Assembly: GCA_041913505.1 (NCBI GenBank)
Contig: JAYSFC010000042.1
Span: 1 to 27,340 of the forward strand
Length of the DNA: 27,340 nt
Source: JAYSFC01 sp041913505
Lineage (GTDB): Bacteria > Pseudomonadota > Gammaproteobacteria > Burkholderiales > Burkholderiaceae_C
Direction of reading: 5' to 3'
Every line of letters starts with the position of its first letter. Positions within the stretch are counted from its first letter, which is position 1. Position numbers and translations under genes: made by a program. Positions 8,049-15,810 of this stretch are shown piece by piece. The notes beneath the pieces were generated by a model that was not told the origin of the DNA, did not search any database, and worked only from the letters and a program-made list of their open reading frames with translations.

Positions 8049-8074
8049 GACGCCGAATGTCGGGTGTCGGCGTC
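8049..8074 (+). terminator. Hairpin downstream of the methyltransferase
   Basis: GACGCCGA (8049-8056) pairs perfectly with TCGGCGTC (8067-8074) across 10 bases, about 50 bases after the methyltransferase stop. There is no T-tract. It is a possible 3' end structure. Confidence 0.35.
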
Positions 8075-8156
8075 CAGGCGCCGATCGGTGGCAGCGGGCA
8101 TCCGCGGGCGCACTCCTGTGGCACAGTGCACGCCACTTCCCTTTCGCACGCCCCTC

Positions 8157-9383
8157 ATGAGTGCCGCCGCTTCCGCACAACCCGCCCACACCTCCTGGTC
8201 TCACCTCTTTTTCATCTTCCTGCGCCTGGGCCTCACGTCGTTCGGCGGGCCGGTAGCGCACCTGGGCTACTTCCGCGCGGAGTTTGTGCAGCGCCGCCGC
8301 TGGCTTAGCGAGCGGGCTTATGCCGATCTGGTGGCGCTGTGCCAGTTTCTGCCTGGCCCTGCCAGCAGCCAGGTGGGCATGGCATTGGGCCTGGTGCGCG
8401 GCGGGTGGGGTGGGGCGCTGGCGGCGTGGGCGGGGTTCACGCTGCCCTCGGCGCTGCTGCTGATGGCTTTGGCGGTGGGGTTGTCGGCGTGGAGCGATCT
8501 GGTGCCGCCGGGTGTGCTGCACGGCCTCAAGGTGGTGGCCGTGGCCGTGGTGGCGCAGGCCGTGTGGGGCATGGCGCGCACGCTGTGCAAGGGGCCGGCG
8601 CGCATGGCCATCATGCTGGTGTCGGCGCTCGCGCTGTGGCGCTGGAGCGGCGTGGGCGCGCAGGTGGGGGTGATGCTACTGGCGGGCCTGCTGGGCTGGG
8701 CGTTGTGGGGGCGGGGCGCCGGGGCAGGCCCGGCGCATGCCGACGCGCCGCTGCCCTTGCCGCTGGGGCGGCGGGGTGGAGCGGTGCTGCTGGCGCTGTT
8801 CGGCGCCTTGCTCGTGCTGCTGCCGCTAGTGGCGCATGCGGGGCCGGGCCGGCTGTGGGCCCTGGTGGATGCGTTCTACCGCGCCGGGGCGCTGGTGTTC
8901 GGCGGTGGGCATGTGGTGCTGCCCCTGCTGCAGGCCGAGGTGGTGCAGACGGGCTGGGTTGCGCCCGATGCCTTCCTGGCCGGGTATGGCTTGGCGCAGG
9001 CCGTGCCGGGGCCGCTGTTCACGTTCGCGGCGTTCCTGGGGGCCTCGGTGCAGGGCTGGCCCAGCGGGGTGCTGGGTGCGGCGGTGTGCCTGGTGTCCAT
9101 CTTCGTGCCGGCCTTTCTGCTGGTGGCGGGGGCCTTGCCATTCTGGGAACCGCTGCGCGCCAGCCGGGCGGCACAGGGCGCGCTCGCGGGGGTGAATGCC
9201 GCCGTGGTGGGCCTGCTGCTCGCGGCGCTGATCGATCCCGTGGGCGCCAGTGCTTTGCATGGCGGAGCCGACGTGGCGCTGGCCCTGGCGGCGTTCGGGG
9301 CCCTGCAGTGGGCCAGGCTGCCCCCCTGGACCGTGGTGCTGGCGTGTGCCGCCGCTGGAGGCATTTTGGCCCGCTTTGCATGA
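8157..9383 (+). CDS. chrA: Chromate transporter, two-domain ChrA type
   Basis: Inner-membrane chromate exporter of the CHR family, 408 residues and about 10-12 membrane segments. Each half carries the expected signatures. The N-half has LGLTSFGGPVAHLGYFRAEF, RRWLSERAYADL and QFLPGPASSQVGMALG. The C-half has FYRAGALVFGGGHVVLPLL and GYGLAQAVPGPLFTFAAFLG. The family expels chromate from the cytoplasm, giving chromate resistance. ATG 8157 sits directly before the first conserved segment; an upstream extension from 8064 reads as non-coding. No chrB-type regulator is adjacent, so chromate-specific control is not evident. The AEC permease gene follows on the same strand after 107 bases. Confidence 0.93.
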   Translation: MSAAASAQPAHTSWSHLFFIFLRLGLTSFGGPVAHLGYFRAEFVQRRRWLSERAYADLVALCQFLPGPASSQVGMALGLVRGGWGGALAAWAGFTLPSALLLMALAVGLSAWSDLVPPGVLHGLKVVAVAVVAQAVWGMARTLCKGPARMAIMLVSALALWRWSGVGAQVGVMLLAGLLGWALWGRGAGAGPAHADAPLPLPLGRRGGAVLLALFGALLVLLPLVAHAGPGRLWALVDAFYRAGALVFGGGHVVLPLLQAEVVQTGWVAPDAFLAGYGLAQAVPGPLFTFAAFLGASVQGWPSGVLGAAVCLVSIFVPAFLLVAGALPFWEPLRASRAAQGALAGVNAAVVGLLLAALIDPVGASALHGGADVALALAAFGALQWARLPPWTVVLACAAAGGILARFA

Positions 9384-9490
9384 AAAACGGGCCACAGTGC
9401 GCATGGGGCGGGCCCCGCCTGCTATGAAAAAAGGATAATCAACCCCCTTGCCCTGTGGGTTGGCCAGGGGCCCCCGAAGCCGAGCGCACT

Positions 9491-10444
9491 GTGAACTCTC
9501 CCGTCTTTTCCTCCCTCACGCCGGTGATCCTGTGCATCGGCATCGGTTTTCTTGCGGCGCGCCTGGGCTGGGTGCGCTCGGCGGCGATCAAGGACCTGTC
9601 CAACCTCGTGTTCCTGGTGCTCACGCCCGCGCTGCTGTTCCGCACCATGGGCGCGGTGCGCGTGCAAGACCTCGACTTTCAGCCCGTGGCGCTGTACTTC
9701 CTGGCAGCGGGACTGGTGTTCACGGTCACGATGGCGTTCGCGGGTTTCTCCACGCGTTCGGCCGCGCGCGGGCTGGCCAACATGTTCAGCAACAACATCA
9801 TGATCGGCGTGCCCCTTGCGGGCCTGGTGTATGGCAAGGAGGGGCTGGTGACGCTGTTCACGCTGATTTCGCTGCACTCGCTGATCCTGCTCACGGCGGC
9901 CACCATCGTGTTCGAGCTGGCCGAGGCGCGCGAGCACCAGCGTTCGGGCCTGAGCGAGCCACACCCCATGTGGCGCACGGTGCTGCAGGCCGTGCGCAAT
10001 GGCATCGTGCACCCGGTGCCGTTGCCCATTCTGGCCGGTCTGTTGTTTGCGCAGACGGGCCTTGCGCTGCCCGGCGTGGTGGACCATTCGCTGCAGGTGC
10101 TGGGCCAGGCGCTGGGGCCCATGGCGCTGCTGCTGGTGGGCGTGACGCTGGCCTACACCCCCGTGGGGCAGCATCTGCGCAGCGCCTGGGGCATCGCCCT
10201 GGTGAAGAACGCCGTGCACCCGCTGCTGCTCGCGGCGCTGGCCTGGGCGCTTGGGCTGTCGGGCCTGCCGGTGGCGGTGATGTTCACGGCGGCCTCGCTG
10301 CCCGTGGGGGCCAATGTGTTCCTGTTCACGCAGCGCTATGGTGTGATGCAGGAGGAGGTGTCGGCCAGCATTGCCGTATCCACGGCCCTGGCCCTGGCCA
10401 CGGTGCCGCTCATGCTGGTGCTGGCCCAGCGGTTCATGTCCTGA
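9491..10444 (+). CDS. AEC-family (auxin efflux carrier-like) permease
   Basis: Inner-membrane carrier of 317 residues with about ten helices in two halves. The start VNSPVFSSLTPVILCIGIGFL, the motif LSNLVFLVLTPALLFRTM and MFSNNIMIGVPLAGLVYG in the N-half are typical of bacterial AEC permeases (YfdV/MdcF-like). The C-half has ALGPMALLLVGVTLAYTP and the conserved AASLPVGANVFLFTQRYG. Members move organic acids such as malonate or other anions; the substrate here is unknown. I chose GTG 9491 because the first helix follows within a few residues; GTG 9455 is an in-frame alternative. The gene is convergent with pdxH, with only 10 bases between the two stops. Confidence 0.85.
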   Translation: MNSPVFSSLTPVILCIGIGFLAARLGWVRSAAIKDLSNLVFLVLTPALLFRTMGAVRVQDLDFQPVALYFLAAGLVFTVTMAFAGFSTRSAARGLANMFSNNIMIGVPLAGLVYGKEGLVTLFTLISLHSLILLTAATIVFELAEAREHQRSGLSEPHPMWRTVLQAVRNGIVHPVPLPILAGLLFAQTGLALPGVVDHSLQVLGQALGPMALLLVGVTLAYTPVGQHLRSAWGIALVKNAVHPLLLAALAWALGLSGLPVAVMFTAASLPVGANVFLFTQRYGVMQEEVSASIAVSTALALATVPLMLVLAQRFMS

Positions 10445-10454
10445 GGTCTTGGTT

Positions 10455-11093
10455 TCAGGGGGCGAGCCGTTCGCGTATCCAGGCGCCGCCGTCCAGGCGG
10501 TAGCGCAGCCGGTCGTGCAGGCGGCTCTTGCGGCCCTGCCAGAACTCCCAGCGGTCGGGCACGAGCCTGAAGCCGCCCCAGTGCGGCGGGCGCGGCGGCT
10601 TGAGCAGGAACTGGGCGCCGTACTTGGCGGCGTTGGCCACCAGCACGCTGCGCCCGGCGATCACCTGGCTTTGTGGGCTGGCCCAGGCGCCGATGCGTGA
10701 ATCGAGCGGGCGGCTGTGGAAGTATTCGTCGCTTTCGGCGTCGCTCACCTTCTCCACCACACCCTCGATGCGCACCACGCGCTCCAGCTCCACCCAATGG
10801 AACTGCAGCGTGGCGTAGGGATTACCTGCCAGTTCGCGGCCCTTGCGGCTGTCGTAGTTGGTGTACCAGACGATGCCGCGCGCGTCGTAGCCCTTGATGA
10901 GCACGATGCGCGTGCTGGGGCGCAGGTCGCTGCCCACGGTGGCCAGCGTCATGGCGTTAGGCTCGGGCACCTGGGCGGCCATGGCTTCCTTGAGCCACTG
11001 GTCGAATTGCTGCAGCGGGTCGGCGTGCGAGGCTTCTTCGTTGAGCTCGGCGCGCTCGTAGCTCTTGCGGAGATCGGCGATGGAGGCGTTCAT
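10455..11093 (-). CDS. pdxH: Pyridoxamine/pyridoxine 5'-phosphate oxidase
   Basis: FMN enzyme that makes pyridoxal 5'-phosphate from the pyridoxamine or pyridoxine phosphate, the last step of vitamin B6 synthesis and salvage. It has 212 residues, the family length. FMN-binding motifs are RPSTRIVLIKGYDARGIVWY (59-78) and NYDSRKGRELAGNPYATLQF (79-98). The substrate region SRPLDSRIGAWASPQSQVI lies at 127-145, and the C-terminal signature WGGFRLVPDRWEFWQGRKSR at 172-191. ATG 11093 begins MNASIADLRKSYERAELNE, the usual PdxH start; the longer frame upstream is not conserved. It is transcribed divergently from the TetR gene at 11210. Confidence 0.97.
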   Translation of the reverse strand: MNASIADLRKSYERAELNEEASHADPLQQFDQWLKEAMAAQVPEPNAMTLATVGSDLRPSTRIVLIKGYDARGIVWYTNYDSRKGRELAGNPYATLQFHWVELERVVRIEGVVEKVSDAESDEYFHSRPLDSRIGAWASPQSQVIAGRSVLVANAAKYGAQFLLKPPRPPHWGGFRLVPDRWEFWQGRKSRLHDRLRYRLDGGAWIRERLAP

Positions 11094-11171
11094 GCCCCCG
11101 ATTGTGCCCCCCGCGTGGCACGGGCAAGATGGCGGGTACCCAGGCCGGTGCCCGAGTGCCGTTTCTTCCGT

Positions 11172-11200
11172 TTGTTGCCGAATTAATATTCGTCTATAGT
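11172..11200 (+). promoter_or_regulatory. Promoter and operator of the TetR gene at 11210
   Basis: TTGTTG (11172-11177) and TATAGT (11195-11200) are spaced by 17 bases. The spacer holds GAATTAATATTC (11180-11191), half-sites GAAT and ATTC four bases apart. The expected transcription start is at about 11207, three bases before ATG 11210, so the mRNA would have almost no leader. Confidence 0.65.
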
Positions 11201-11209
11201 GGCTCGTCA

Positions 11210-11782
11210 ATGAAACCCAAGGACGACGAAAAACAGCGCGCCATTGCGCAGGCCACCTTCGATCTGGTGGCCCGCACGGGCCTGAGCGGCTTGACTATGG
11301 CCGAGATCGCGCGTGCCGCAGGCATCGCCACGAGCACCTTGTACGTCTACTACCCCTCCAAGGACGAGCTCATCAGCCAGCTCTACCAAGACGCCAAGAC
11401 GGTGACGGCCGCGCGCATCATGCAGGGCCTGGAGCCTGGCATGCCCTACCGCGCCAGGGTGCGCCGTGCCTGGGGCAATCTCCTGCGCCACCGGCTGGAC
11501 CAGTACGCCGAGGTTGTGTTCCAGGAGCAGTATTACAACTCGCCCTGGTTCAGCGAGGGCAACCGTGAATTCTCCGCCCGCCTCATGGCCGGCTTCCACG
11601 CGCTGATCGAGGAAGGGCAGAAGCAGGAAATCCTCAAGGCCGTGCCCGTGCCGCTGCTCACTGCCAGCCTGGTCGGATCGGTGCGCGAGACGGGCAACCT
11701 GATTCGCGCCAAGGTGCTGCCAAACACCGAGGCCGTGCAGCAGATGGCCTTCGGGCTGTGCTGGGACGCGCTTAAGGCCTGA
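11210..11782 (+). CDS. TetR-family regulator of the molybdenum hydroxylase operon
   Basis: TetR-type regulator of 190 residues. The DNA-binding domain spans about residues 8-50 with GLTMAEIARAAGIATSTLYVYYPSKDELI. The C-terminal part, with FQEQYYNSPWFSEGNREF and QEILKAVPVPLLTASLVGS, is the ligand/dimer domain. The ATG is placed about 10 bases after a good -10 element, so the longer upstream frame (from 11102) is excluded. It is followed on the same strand by the (2Fe-2S) and molybdenum subunits. Matching 12-bp sites stand in its own promoter and 90 bases before the enzyme operon, so it probably represses itself and the enzyme genes. The inducer may be the enzyme's substrate. Regulation is inferred; the family call is firm. 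Confidence 0.9.
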   Translation: MKPKDDEKQRAIAQATFDLVARTGLSGLTMAEIARAAGIATSTLYVYYPSKDELISQLYQDAKTVTAARIMQGLEPGMPYRARVRRAWGNLLRHRLDQYAEVVFQEQYYNSPWFSEGNREFSARLMAGFHALIEEGQKQEILKAVPVPLLTASLVGSVRETGNLIRAKVLPNTEAVQQMAFGLCWDALKA

Positions 11783-11815
11783 GGCTGGCGCGGTTGGCCG
11801 ATTCCTGTTTTAATC

Positions 11816-11827
11816 GAATAAATATTC
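11816..11827. promoter_or_regulatory. Second TetR-type site, before the hydroxylase operon
   Basis: GAATAAATATTC differs by one base from GAATTAATATTC at 11180-11191, keeping the half-sites GAAT and ATTC. It stands in the A/T-rich region between the regulator stop and the (2Fe-2S) subunit start, where the operon promoter should be. No convincing -35/-10 pair was identified there. Confidence 0.6.
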
Positions 11828-11916
11828 TCTTAAAACACCAGGCGGCTGTTTTCGGGCGGCAACCTGCTTGCGCTGTACTTTGGAGCGCTGCCTTTCCACC
11901 AACCAGGAGCCTCACG

Positions 11917-12378
11917 ATGCCCACCTTGAACATCAACGGCAAAGACACGGCGGTCGACGCCGACGAGTCCACCCCCATCCTCTGGGCCCTGCGCGACACG
12001 CTGGGCATGACCGGCACCAAGTTCGGCTGCGGCCAGGCGTTGTGCGGCGCCTGCACGGTGCACCTCAACGGCGCGCCCGTGCGCTCGTGCGTCACGCCGA
12101 TTTCGGCGGCGGTGGGGCAGAAGATCACCACCATCGAATCGGTCGCGGCCGACGACAAGGTGGGCAAGGCCGTGCACACGGCCTGGGTCAAGCACGACGT
12201 AGCGCAGTGCGGTTACTGCCAGAGCGGCCAGATCATGAGCGCCACGGCGCTGCTCAAGGGCAAAAAGAAGCCCACGGACGCCGACATCGACGCCGCCATG
12301 GCGGGCAACGTGTGCCGCTGCGGCACCTACGTGCGCATTCGCGCGGCCATCCACGACGCCGCACGATCGCTGGCCTGA
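11917..12378 (+). CDS. (2Fe-2S) subunit of an aerobic molybdenum hydroxylase (IorA/xanthine-dehydrogenase family)
   Basis: Electron-transfer subunit of 153 residues that passes electrons between the molybdenum site and an external acceptor. A plant-type ferredoxin domain has Cys38, Cys43, Cys46 and Cys58 (FGCGQALCGACTVHLNG). A second helical domain has Cys98, Cys101, Cys133 and Cys135 (QCGYCQSGQ, NVCRCGTY), so all eight ligands of two [2Fe-2S] clusters are present. AGGAG stands 8 bases before ATG 11917. The subunit has no export signal, whereas the partner encoded 18 bases downstream has a Tat signal, so it is probably carried out folded with the partner. The closest named relatives are isoquinoline 1-oxidoreductase alpha and YagT-type aldehyde oxidoreductase subunits; the substrate is unknown. 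Confidence 0.93.
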   Translation: MPTLNINGKDTAVDADESTPILWALRDTLGMTGTKFGCGQALCGACTVHLNGAPVRSCVTPISAAVGQKITTIESVAADDKVGKAVHTAWVKHDVAQCGYCQSGQIMSATALLKGKKKPTDADIDAAMAGNVCRCGTYVRIRAAIHDAARSLA

Positions 12379-12396
12379 ACCTACCGGGAGAACACC

Positions 12397-14664
12397 ATGC
12401 ACTTCGATTCCGATGCATTCCAGGCCCAGGCCCGAGCCCACATGCCCAAGCACCTTCGTGCGCTTATGCAGCAGGCGCAGGGTGCTATTCATTCAGAAGC
12501 AAACGAGGGATTGGCGCGCCGCACTTTCCTGAAGGTGGCCGCCGCCTCGGGCTTCGCGCTGGGTGCGTTCCCGCTTGCGGCCTCGGCCCAGGGCGAGGCC
12601 GCCGCCAGCGGCCTCAAGCCCTTTGAGCAGCCCACGGCCTTCGTGCGCATCGACCGCGACGGCACCGTCACGGTCACCATCAACCGCCTGGACTTCGGCC
12701 AGGGCGTGCAGACCGGTCTGCCCATGATCCTGGCCGAGGAACTGGACGCCGACTGGTCCAAGGTGCGCAGCGTGCATGGCGACGCCAGCCCAGCCTATGC
12801 AGACCCGGCTTTCGGCATGCACCTCACGGGCGGCTCCAACTCCATCAAGAACTCGTTCACGCAGTACCGCGAACTGGGTGCGCGCACGCGGGCCATGCTG
12901 GTCTCGGCGGCGGCTGCACAGTGGGGCGTGGACGCCTCGGCCCTGCGCACCAGCCAAGGCTTCGTGGTCGGCCCCGGCGGCAGGAAGCTCGGCTACGGCG
13001 AGCTGGCCGAGGCCGCGATGAAGCTGCCCGTGCCCGAAAAAGTGGTGCTCAAAGACCCCAAGCAATTCCGCATCATCGGCAAGCCAACGGGCCGGCTCGA
13101 TGCCCAGGACAAGTCGAGCGGCAGGCAGGACTACGGCATCGACGTGCGCCTGCCCGGCATGCTCACGGCCGTGGTGGCGCACCCGCCGGTGTTCGGCGCC
13201 CGGGTGAAGGCGGTGGACGACAGCGCCGCCAAGGCCATCCAGGGGGTGAAGGCCGTGCTGCGCGTGCCCACCGACCGCGGCGGCGAGGGCGTGGCCGTGG
13301 TGGCCGACGGCTACTGGAACGCCAAACGGGGGCGCGATGCGCTCAAGCTCGAATGGGACACCAGCGCCGTGGAAAAGCCCGACACGGCCCGGATGCTGGC
13401 CCAGTACCGCGAACTGGCGGCCACGACGGGCACGGTGGCCATGCCTGCCGATGTGGCGCCCCTGGCGGGCGCGCCGCACAGGATCAGCGCCGAGTTCGTC
13501 TTTCCCTACCTGGCCCATGCACCCATGGAGCCGCTCAACTGCACAGTGAAGCTCGACGGCGACAAGGCCGAGCTCTGGATGGGCACGCAAATGCCCGGCC
13601 TGGACGCCATGGCCGCCGCCAAGACCTTGGGCCTGCAACCGCAGAACGTCAAGGTGCATACCCAGATGGCCGGTGGCGGCTTCGGCCGCCGCGCCATTCC
13701 CACCAGCGACTACGTGGTGGAGGCCTGCGGCGTGGCCCAGGCCGTACGCACGGCGGGCATCAACGCACCGGTGCGCCTGCTCTGGAGCCGTGAGGACGAC
13801 ATCAAGGGCGGCTACTACCGCCCCATGCACGTGCACCGCGCGGAGATCGGCTTCGATGACCAGGGCAACATCCTGGCGTGGGACCACGTGATCGTGGGCC
13901 AGTCCATCACCAGGGGCTCGCCCTTCGAGGGCTTCATGATCAAAAATGGCGTGGATGCCACGGCCATCGAGGGCATGAAGGAGCCTTACGACGTGCCCAT
14001 GCGCCTGTCGGTACACCACCCGCAGGTCAACGTGCCCGTGCTGTGGTGGCGCAGCGTGGGCTCCACGCATACGGCCTACGCCATGGAGACGCTGATCGAC
14101 GAGGTGGCCCGCGCGACGAAGCAGGACCCCGTGGCCTACCGGCTGCGCCTCATGGGCGACAAGCACCCCCGCCACAAGGCGGCGCTGCAGCTGGCCGTGG
14201 CGCAGTCGGGCTACGGCAAGAAGAAGCTTCCCCCGGGCCGTGCCTGGGGCGTGGCGGTGCACGAGTCGTTCAGTTCGGTGGTGGCTTATGTGGTCGAGGC
14301 CTCGGTCAAGGACGGCACACCCAAGCTGCACAGCGTGACGGCGGGCGTGCACTGCAATCTGGCCGTGAACCCCAGGAGCGTGGAAGCCCAGGTGCAGGGT
14401 GGGGCGCTGATGGGCCTGTCGACGTGCCTGCCGGGCGCGGCCATTACGCTCAAGGACGGCATGGTGGAACAAAGCAACTTCGGCGACTTCACCGTGCCGC
14501 GCATCACCGACATGCCCCAGGTGGCTGTGCACATCGTGCCCAGCGCAGAACCGCCCACCGGCATGGGTGAGCCGGGCCTGCCGCCGCTGGCCCCGGCCTT
14601 TGCCAACGCCGTGGCGCGCCTCACGGGCAAAACGCCGCGCGAGCTGCCGTTCAAGCTGGCCTGA
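12397..14664 (+). CDS. Molybdopterin-binding large subunit, isoquinoline 1-oxidoreductase beta-like, Tat-exported
   Basis: Catalytic subunit of 755 residues for hydroxylation or oxidation of an aldehyde or N-heterocycle. A twin-arginine signal ARRTFLKVAAASGFALG starts at residue 40, with a probable ASA-QG cut near 64. A leader of about 40 residues before the twin Arg is typical of this family. The first cofactor segment is GGSNSIKNSFTQYRELGA, the second MAGGGFGRRAIPTSDYV (about residues 424-440), and the C-terminal MGEPGLPPLAPAFANA carries the catalytic Glu at 725. This single-chain large subunit with Tat signal fits the IorB group rather than cytoplasmic xanthine dehydrogenase. GGGAG lies 8 bases before the ATG. 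No FAD subunit or cytochrome gene is adjacent, so the electron acceptor is encoded elsewhere. The MocA-like gene overlaps its stop codon. Confidence 0.93.
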   Translation: MHFDSDAFQAQARAHMPKHLRALMQQAQGAIHSEANEGLARRTFLKVAAASGFALGAFPLAASAQGEAAASGLKPFEQPTAFVRIDRDGTVTVTINRLDFGQGVQTGLPMILAEELDADWSKVRSVHGDASPAYADPAFGMHLTGGSNSIKNSFTQYRELGARTRAMLVSAAAAQWGVDASALRTSQGFVVGPGGRKLGYGELAEAAMKLPVPEKVVLKDPKQFRIIGKPTGRLDAQDKSSGRQDYGIDVRLPGMLTAVVAHPPVFGARVKAVDDSAAKAIQGVKAVLRVPTDRGGEGVAVVADGYWNAKRGRDALKLEWDTSAVEKPDTARMLAQYRELAATTGTVAMPADVAPLAGAPHRISAEFVFPYLAHAPMEPLNCTVKLDGDKAELWMGTQMPGLDAMAAAKTLGLQPQNVKVHTQMAGGGFGRRAIPTSDYVVEACGVAQAVRTAGINAPVRLLWSREDDIKGGYYRPMHVHRAEIGFDDQGNILAWDHVIVGQSITRGSPFEGFMIKNGVDATAIEGMKEPYDVPMRLSVHHPQVNVPVLWWRSVGSTHTAYAMETLIDEVARATKQDPVAYRLRLMGDKHPRHKAALQLAVAQSGYGKKKLPPGRAWGVAVHESFSSVVAYVVEASVKDGTPKLHSVTAGVHCNLAVNPRSVEAQVQGGALMGLSTCLPGAAITLKDGMVEQSNFGDFTVPRITDMPQVAVHIVPSAEPPTGMGEPGLPPLAPAFANAVARLTGKTPRELPFKLA

Positions 14665-15224
14665 TGCCGGTGGATGGCCCTGTCGTGCTGGTTCTGGCCT
14701 CGGGCCGGGGCGAGCGCTTTCGCGCCTCGGGCGGGCAGGTGCACAAACTGCGCGCGTTGCTCGAGGGCCGCGAGGTGCTGGAGCGCACGCTAGACGCCGT
14801 GCGCGCCAGTGGCCTGCCGTGGCACCTGGAGGATCGGGGGCATCCGGGCATGGGCGACTCGATCGCTGCGGCCGTGCGCGCCACGCCCAATGCCGCAGGC
14901 TGGCTGGTGCTGCCTGGCGATCTGCCCCTGGTTCAGCCGGCCACGCTGCGCACGATGGCCGAAGCCCTGCGCACCTGCACCGTGGCCGTACCCGTCTATG
15001 GGGGGCAGCGCGGCCATCCCGTGGGTTTCAGCGCGGCCTGCGGGGCCGAACTGGAGCGGCTGAGCGGAGAGCAGGGCGCAGCATCCGTGGTGCGCGAACA
15101 GGAGCGCCTGGGCGGTGTGCGGCTGGTGACCGTCGAGGACGAAGGCACGGTGGTCGATGTGGACACCGTGCAGGCACTGGCGCAGGCCGCCGTGCTGCTG
15201 CGTGCACGCGCGGCGGAACACTGA
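14664..15224 (+). CDS. MocA-like molybdenum cofactor nucleotidyltransferase
   Basis: Nucleotidyltransferase of 186 residues related to MocA/MobA, which attach CMP or GMP to molybdopterin. It has the glycine-rich start VLVLASGRGERFRASGG (8-24) with Lys28 in VHKL, the metal-binding LPGDLPLVQP (83-92), GMGDSI (62-67) and GHPVGF (117-122). Its ATG shares one base with the stop of the large subunit (TGATG), so the two are translationally coupled. This suggests it prepares the cofactor for this enzyme; hydroxylases of the xanthine dehydrogenase family use molybdopterin cytosine dinucleotide, so CTP is the likely donor. The first motif departs from the common LAAGxGxRMG, which may reflect a specialised paralogue. 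Confidence 0.87.
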   Translation: MPVDGPVVLVLASGRGERFRASGGQVHKLRALLEGREVLERTLDAVRASGLPWHLEDRGHPGMGDSIAAAVRATPNAAGWLVLPGDLPLVQPATLRTMAEALRTCTVAVPVYGGQRGHPVGFSAACGAELERLSGEQGAASVVREQERLGGVRLVTVEDEGTVVDVDTVQALAQAAVLLRARAAEH

Positions 15225-15229
15225 GGCGG

Positions 15230-15748
15230 TCAGCCGCGTGCGATGACGGCGCAGGCCAGGCGCGGACCGGAGTTGCCCGTGGGTTGGGTGGTGTAGTCGT
15301 CGGGGTCGCGGTGCACGATGAGGCCTCGGCCCACGATGTCGGCACTGCCGCTGCCCACGCTGAAAGTGCGCGATTCGAAGTTGACCATGCCCACGCCGTT
15401 GGCGTCGGCGCGCAGGCTCGGCAAGTCGCCCGAGTGGTGCGCGCCATGGCCGAAGTGGCCGTGCGGCTGGGCGCCAGGGTTGAAATGGCCGCCCGCGCTC
15501 ATGCCGTCGCCACTGGAGCAATCGCCTTTTTCGTGGATGTGAAAGCCATGCTCCGCGCCGGGCTTGAGACCACGGATCTCGCCGCTCACACGCACCATGT
15601 CACCCACTTGCACGAAGCGCAGCGTGCCTGTGGTGGCGTTGCCGCGCGTGGGTTCGAGCCGGGCGACGGCCGCAGGCCCCGTGGCGGTGGAGGCGCAACC
15701 GGCCAAGGCAATGGCGGCGGCGCAGGTGAAGGCGAAACGTGCATTCAT
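15230..15748 (-). CDS. sodC: Copper/zinc superoxide dismutase lipoprotein
   Basis: Periplasmic or outer-membrane-attached enzyme that dismutates superoxide, 172 residues. A lipobox LAGC ends the signal peptide with lipid-bearing Cys18. Metal ligands sit in HGFHIHEKGDC (67-77), GGHFNP (86-91, bridging His88), HHSGDLP (104-110, Asp108) and LIVHRDPDD (143-151, His146). Cys77 and Cys166 form the conserved disulfide. GGAG stands before ATG 15748. The gene is convergent with the MocA-like gene (5 bases between stops) and 62 bases downstream of chaC on the same strand, so the two may be co-transcribed; both relate to oxidative defence or thiol balance. Confidence 0.96.
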   Translation of the reverse strand: MNARFAFTCAAAIALAGCASTATGPAAVARLEPTRGNATTGTLRFVQVGDMVRVSGEIRGLKPGAEHGFHIHEKGDCSSGDGMSAGGHFNPGAQPHGHFGHGAHHSGDLPSLRADANGVGMVNFESRTFSVGSGSADIVGRGLIVHRDPDDYTTQPTGNSGPRLACAVIARG

Positions 15749-15810
15749 GGCGAAATTTCTCCGATCAGACAGGGATGCGCTGGCACTCCAGGGCGGTGTG
15801 CAGGATGGTT

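Noticed and set aside
9409..9426. GGCGGG/CCCGCC inverted repeat before the AEC permease
   Set aside because: Arms of five or six G/C bases are expected by chance at this base composition; no T-tract follows.
12493..14532. Long open frame antisense to the molybdenum subunit
   Set aside because: Same codon-bias shadow; no ribosome site and no recognisable domain.
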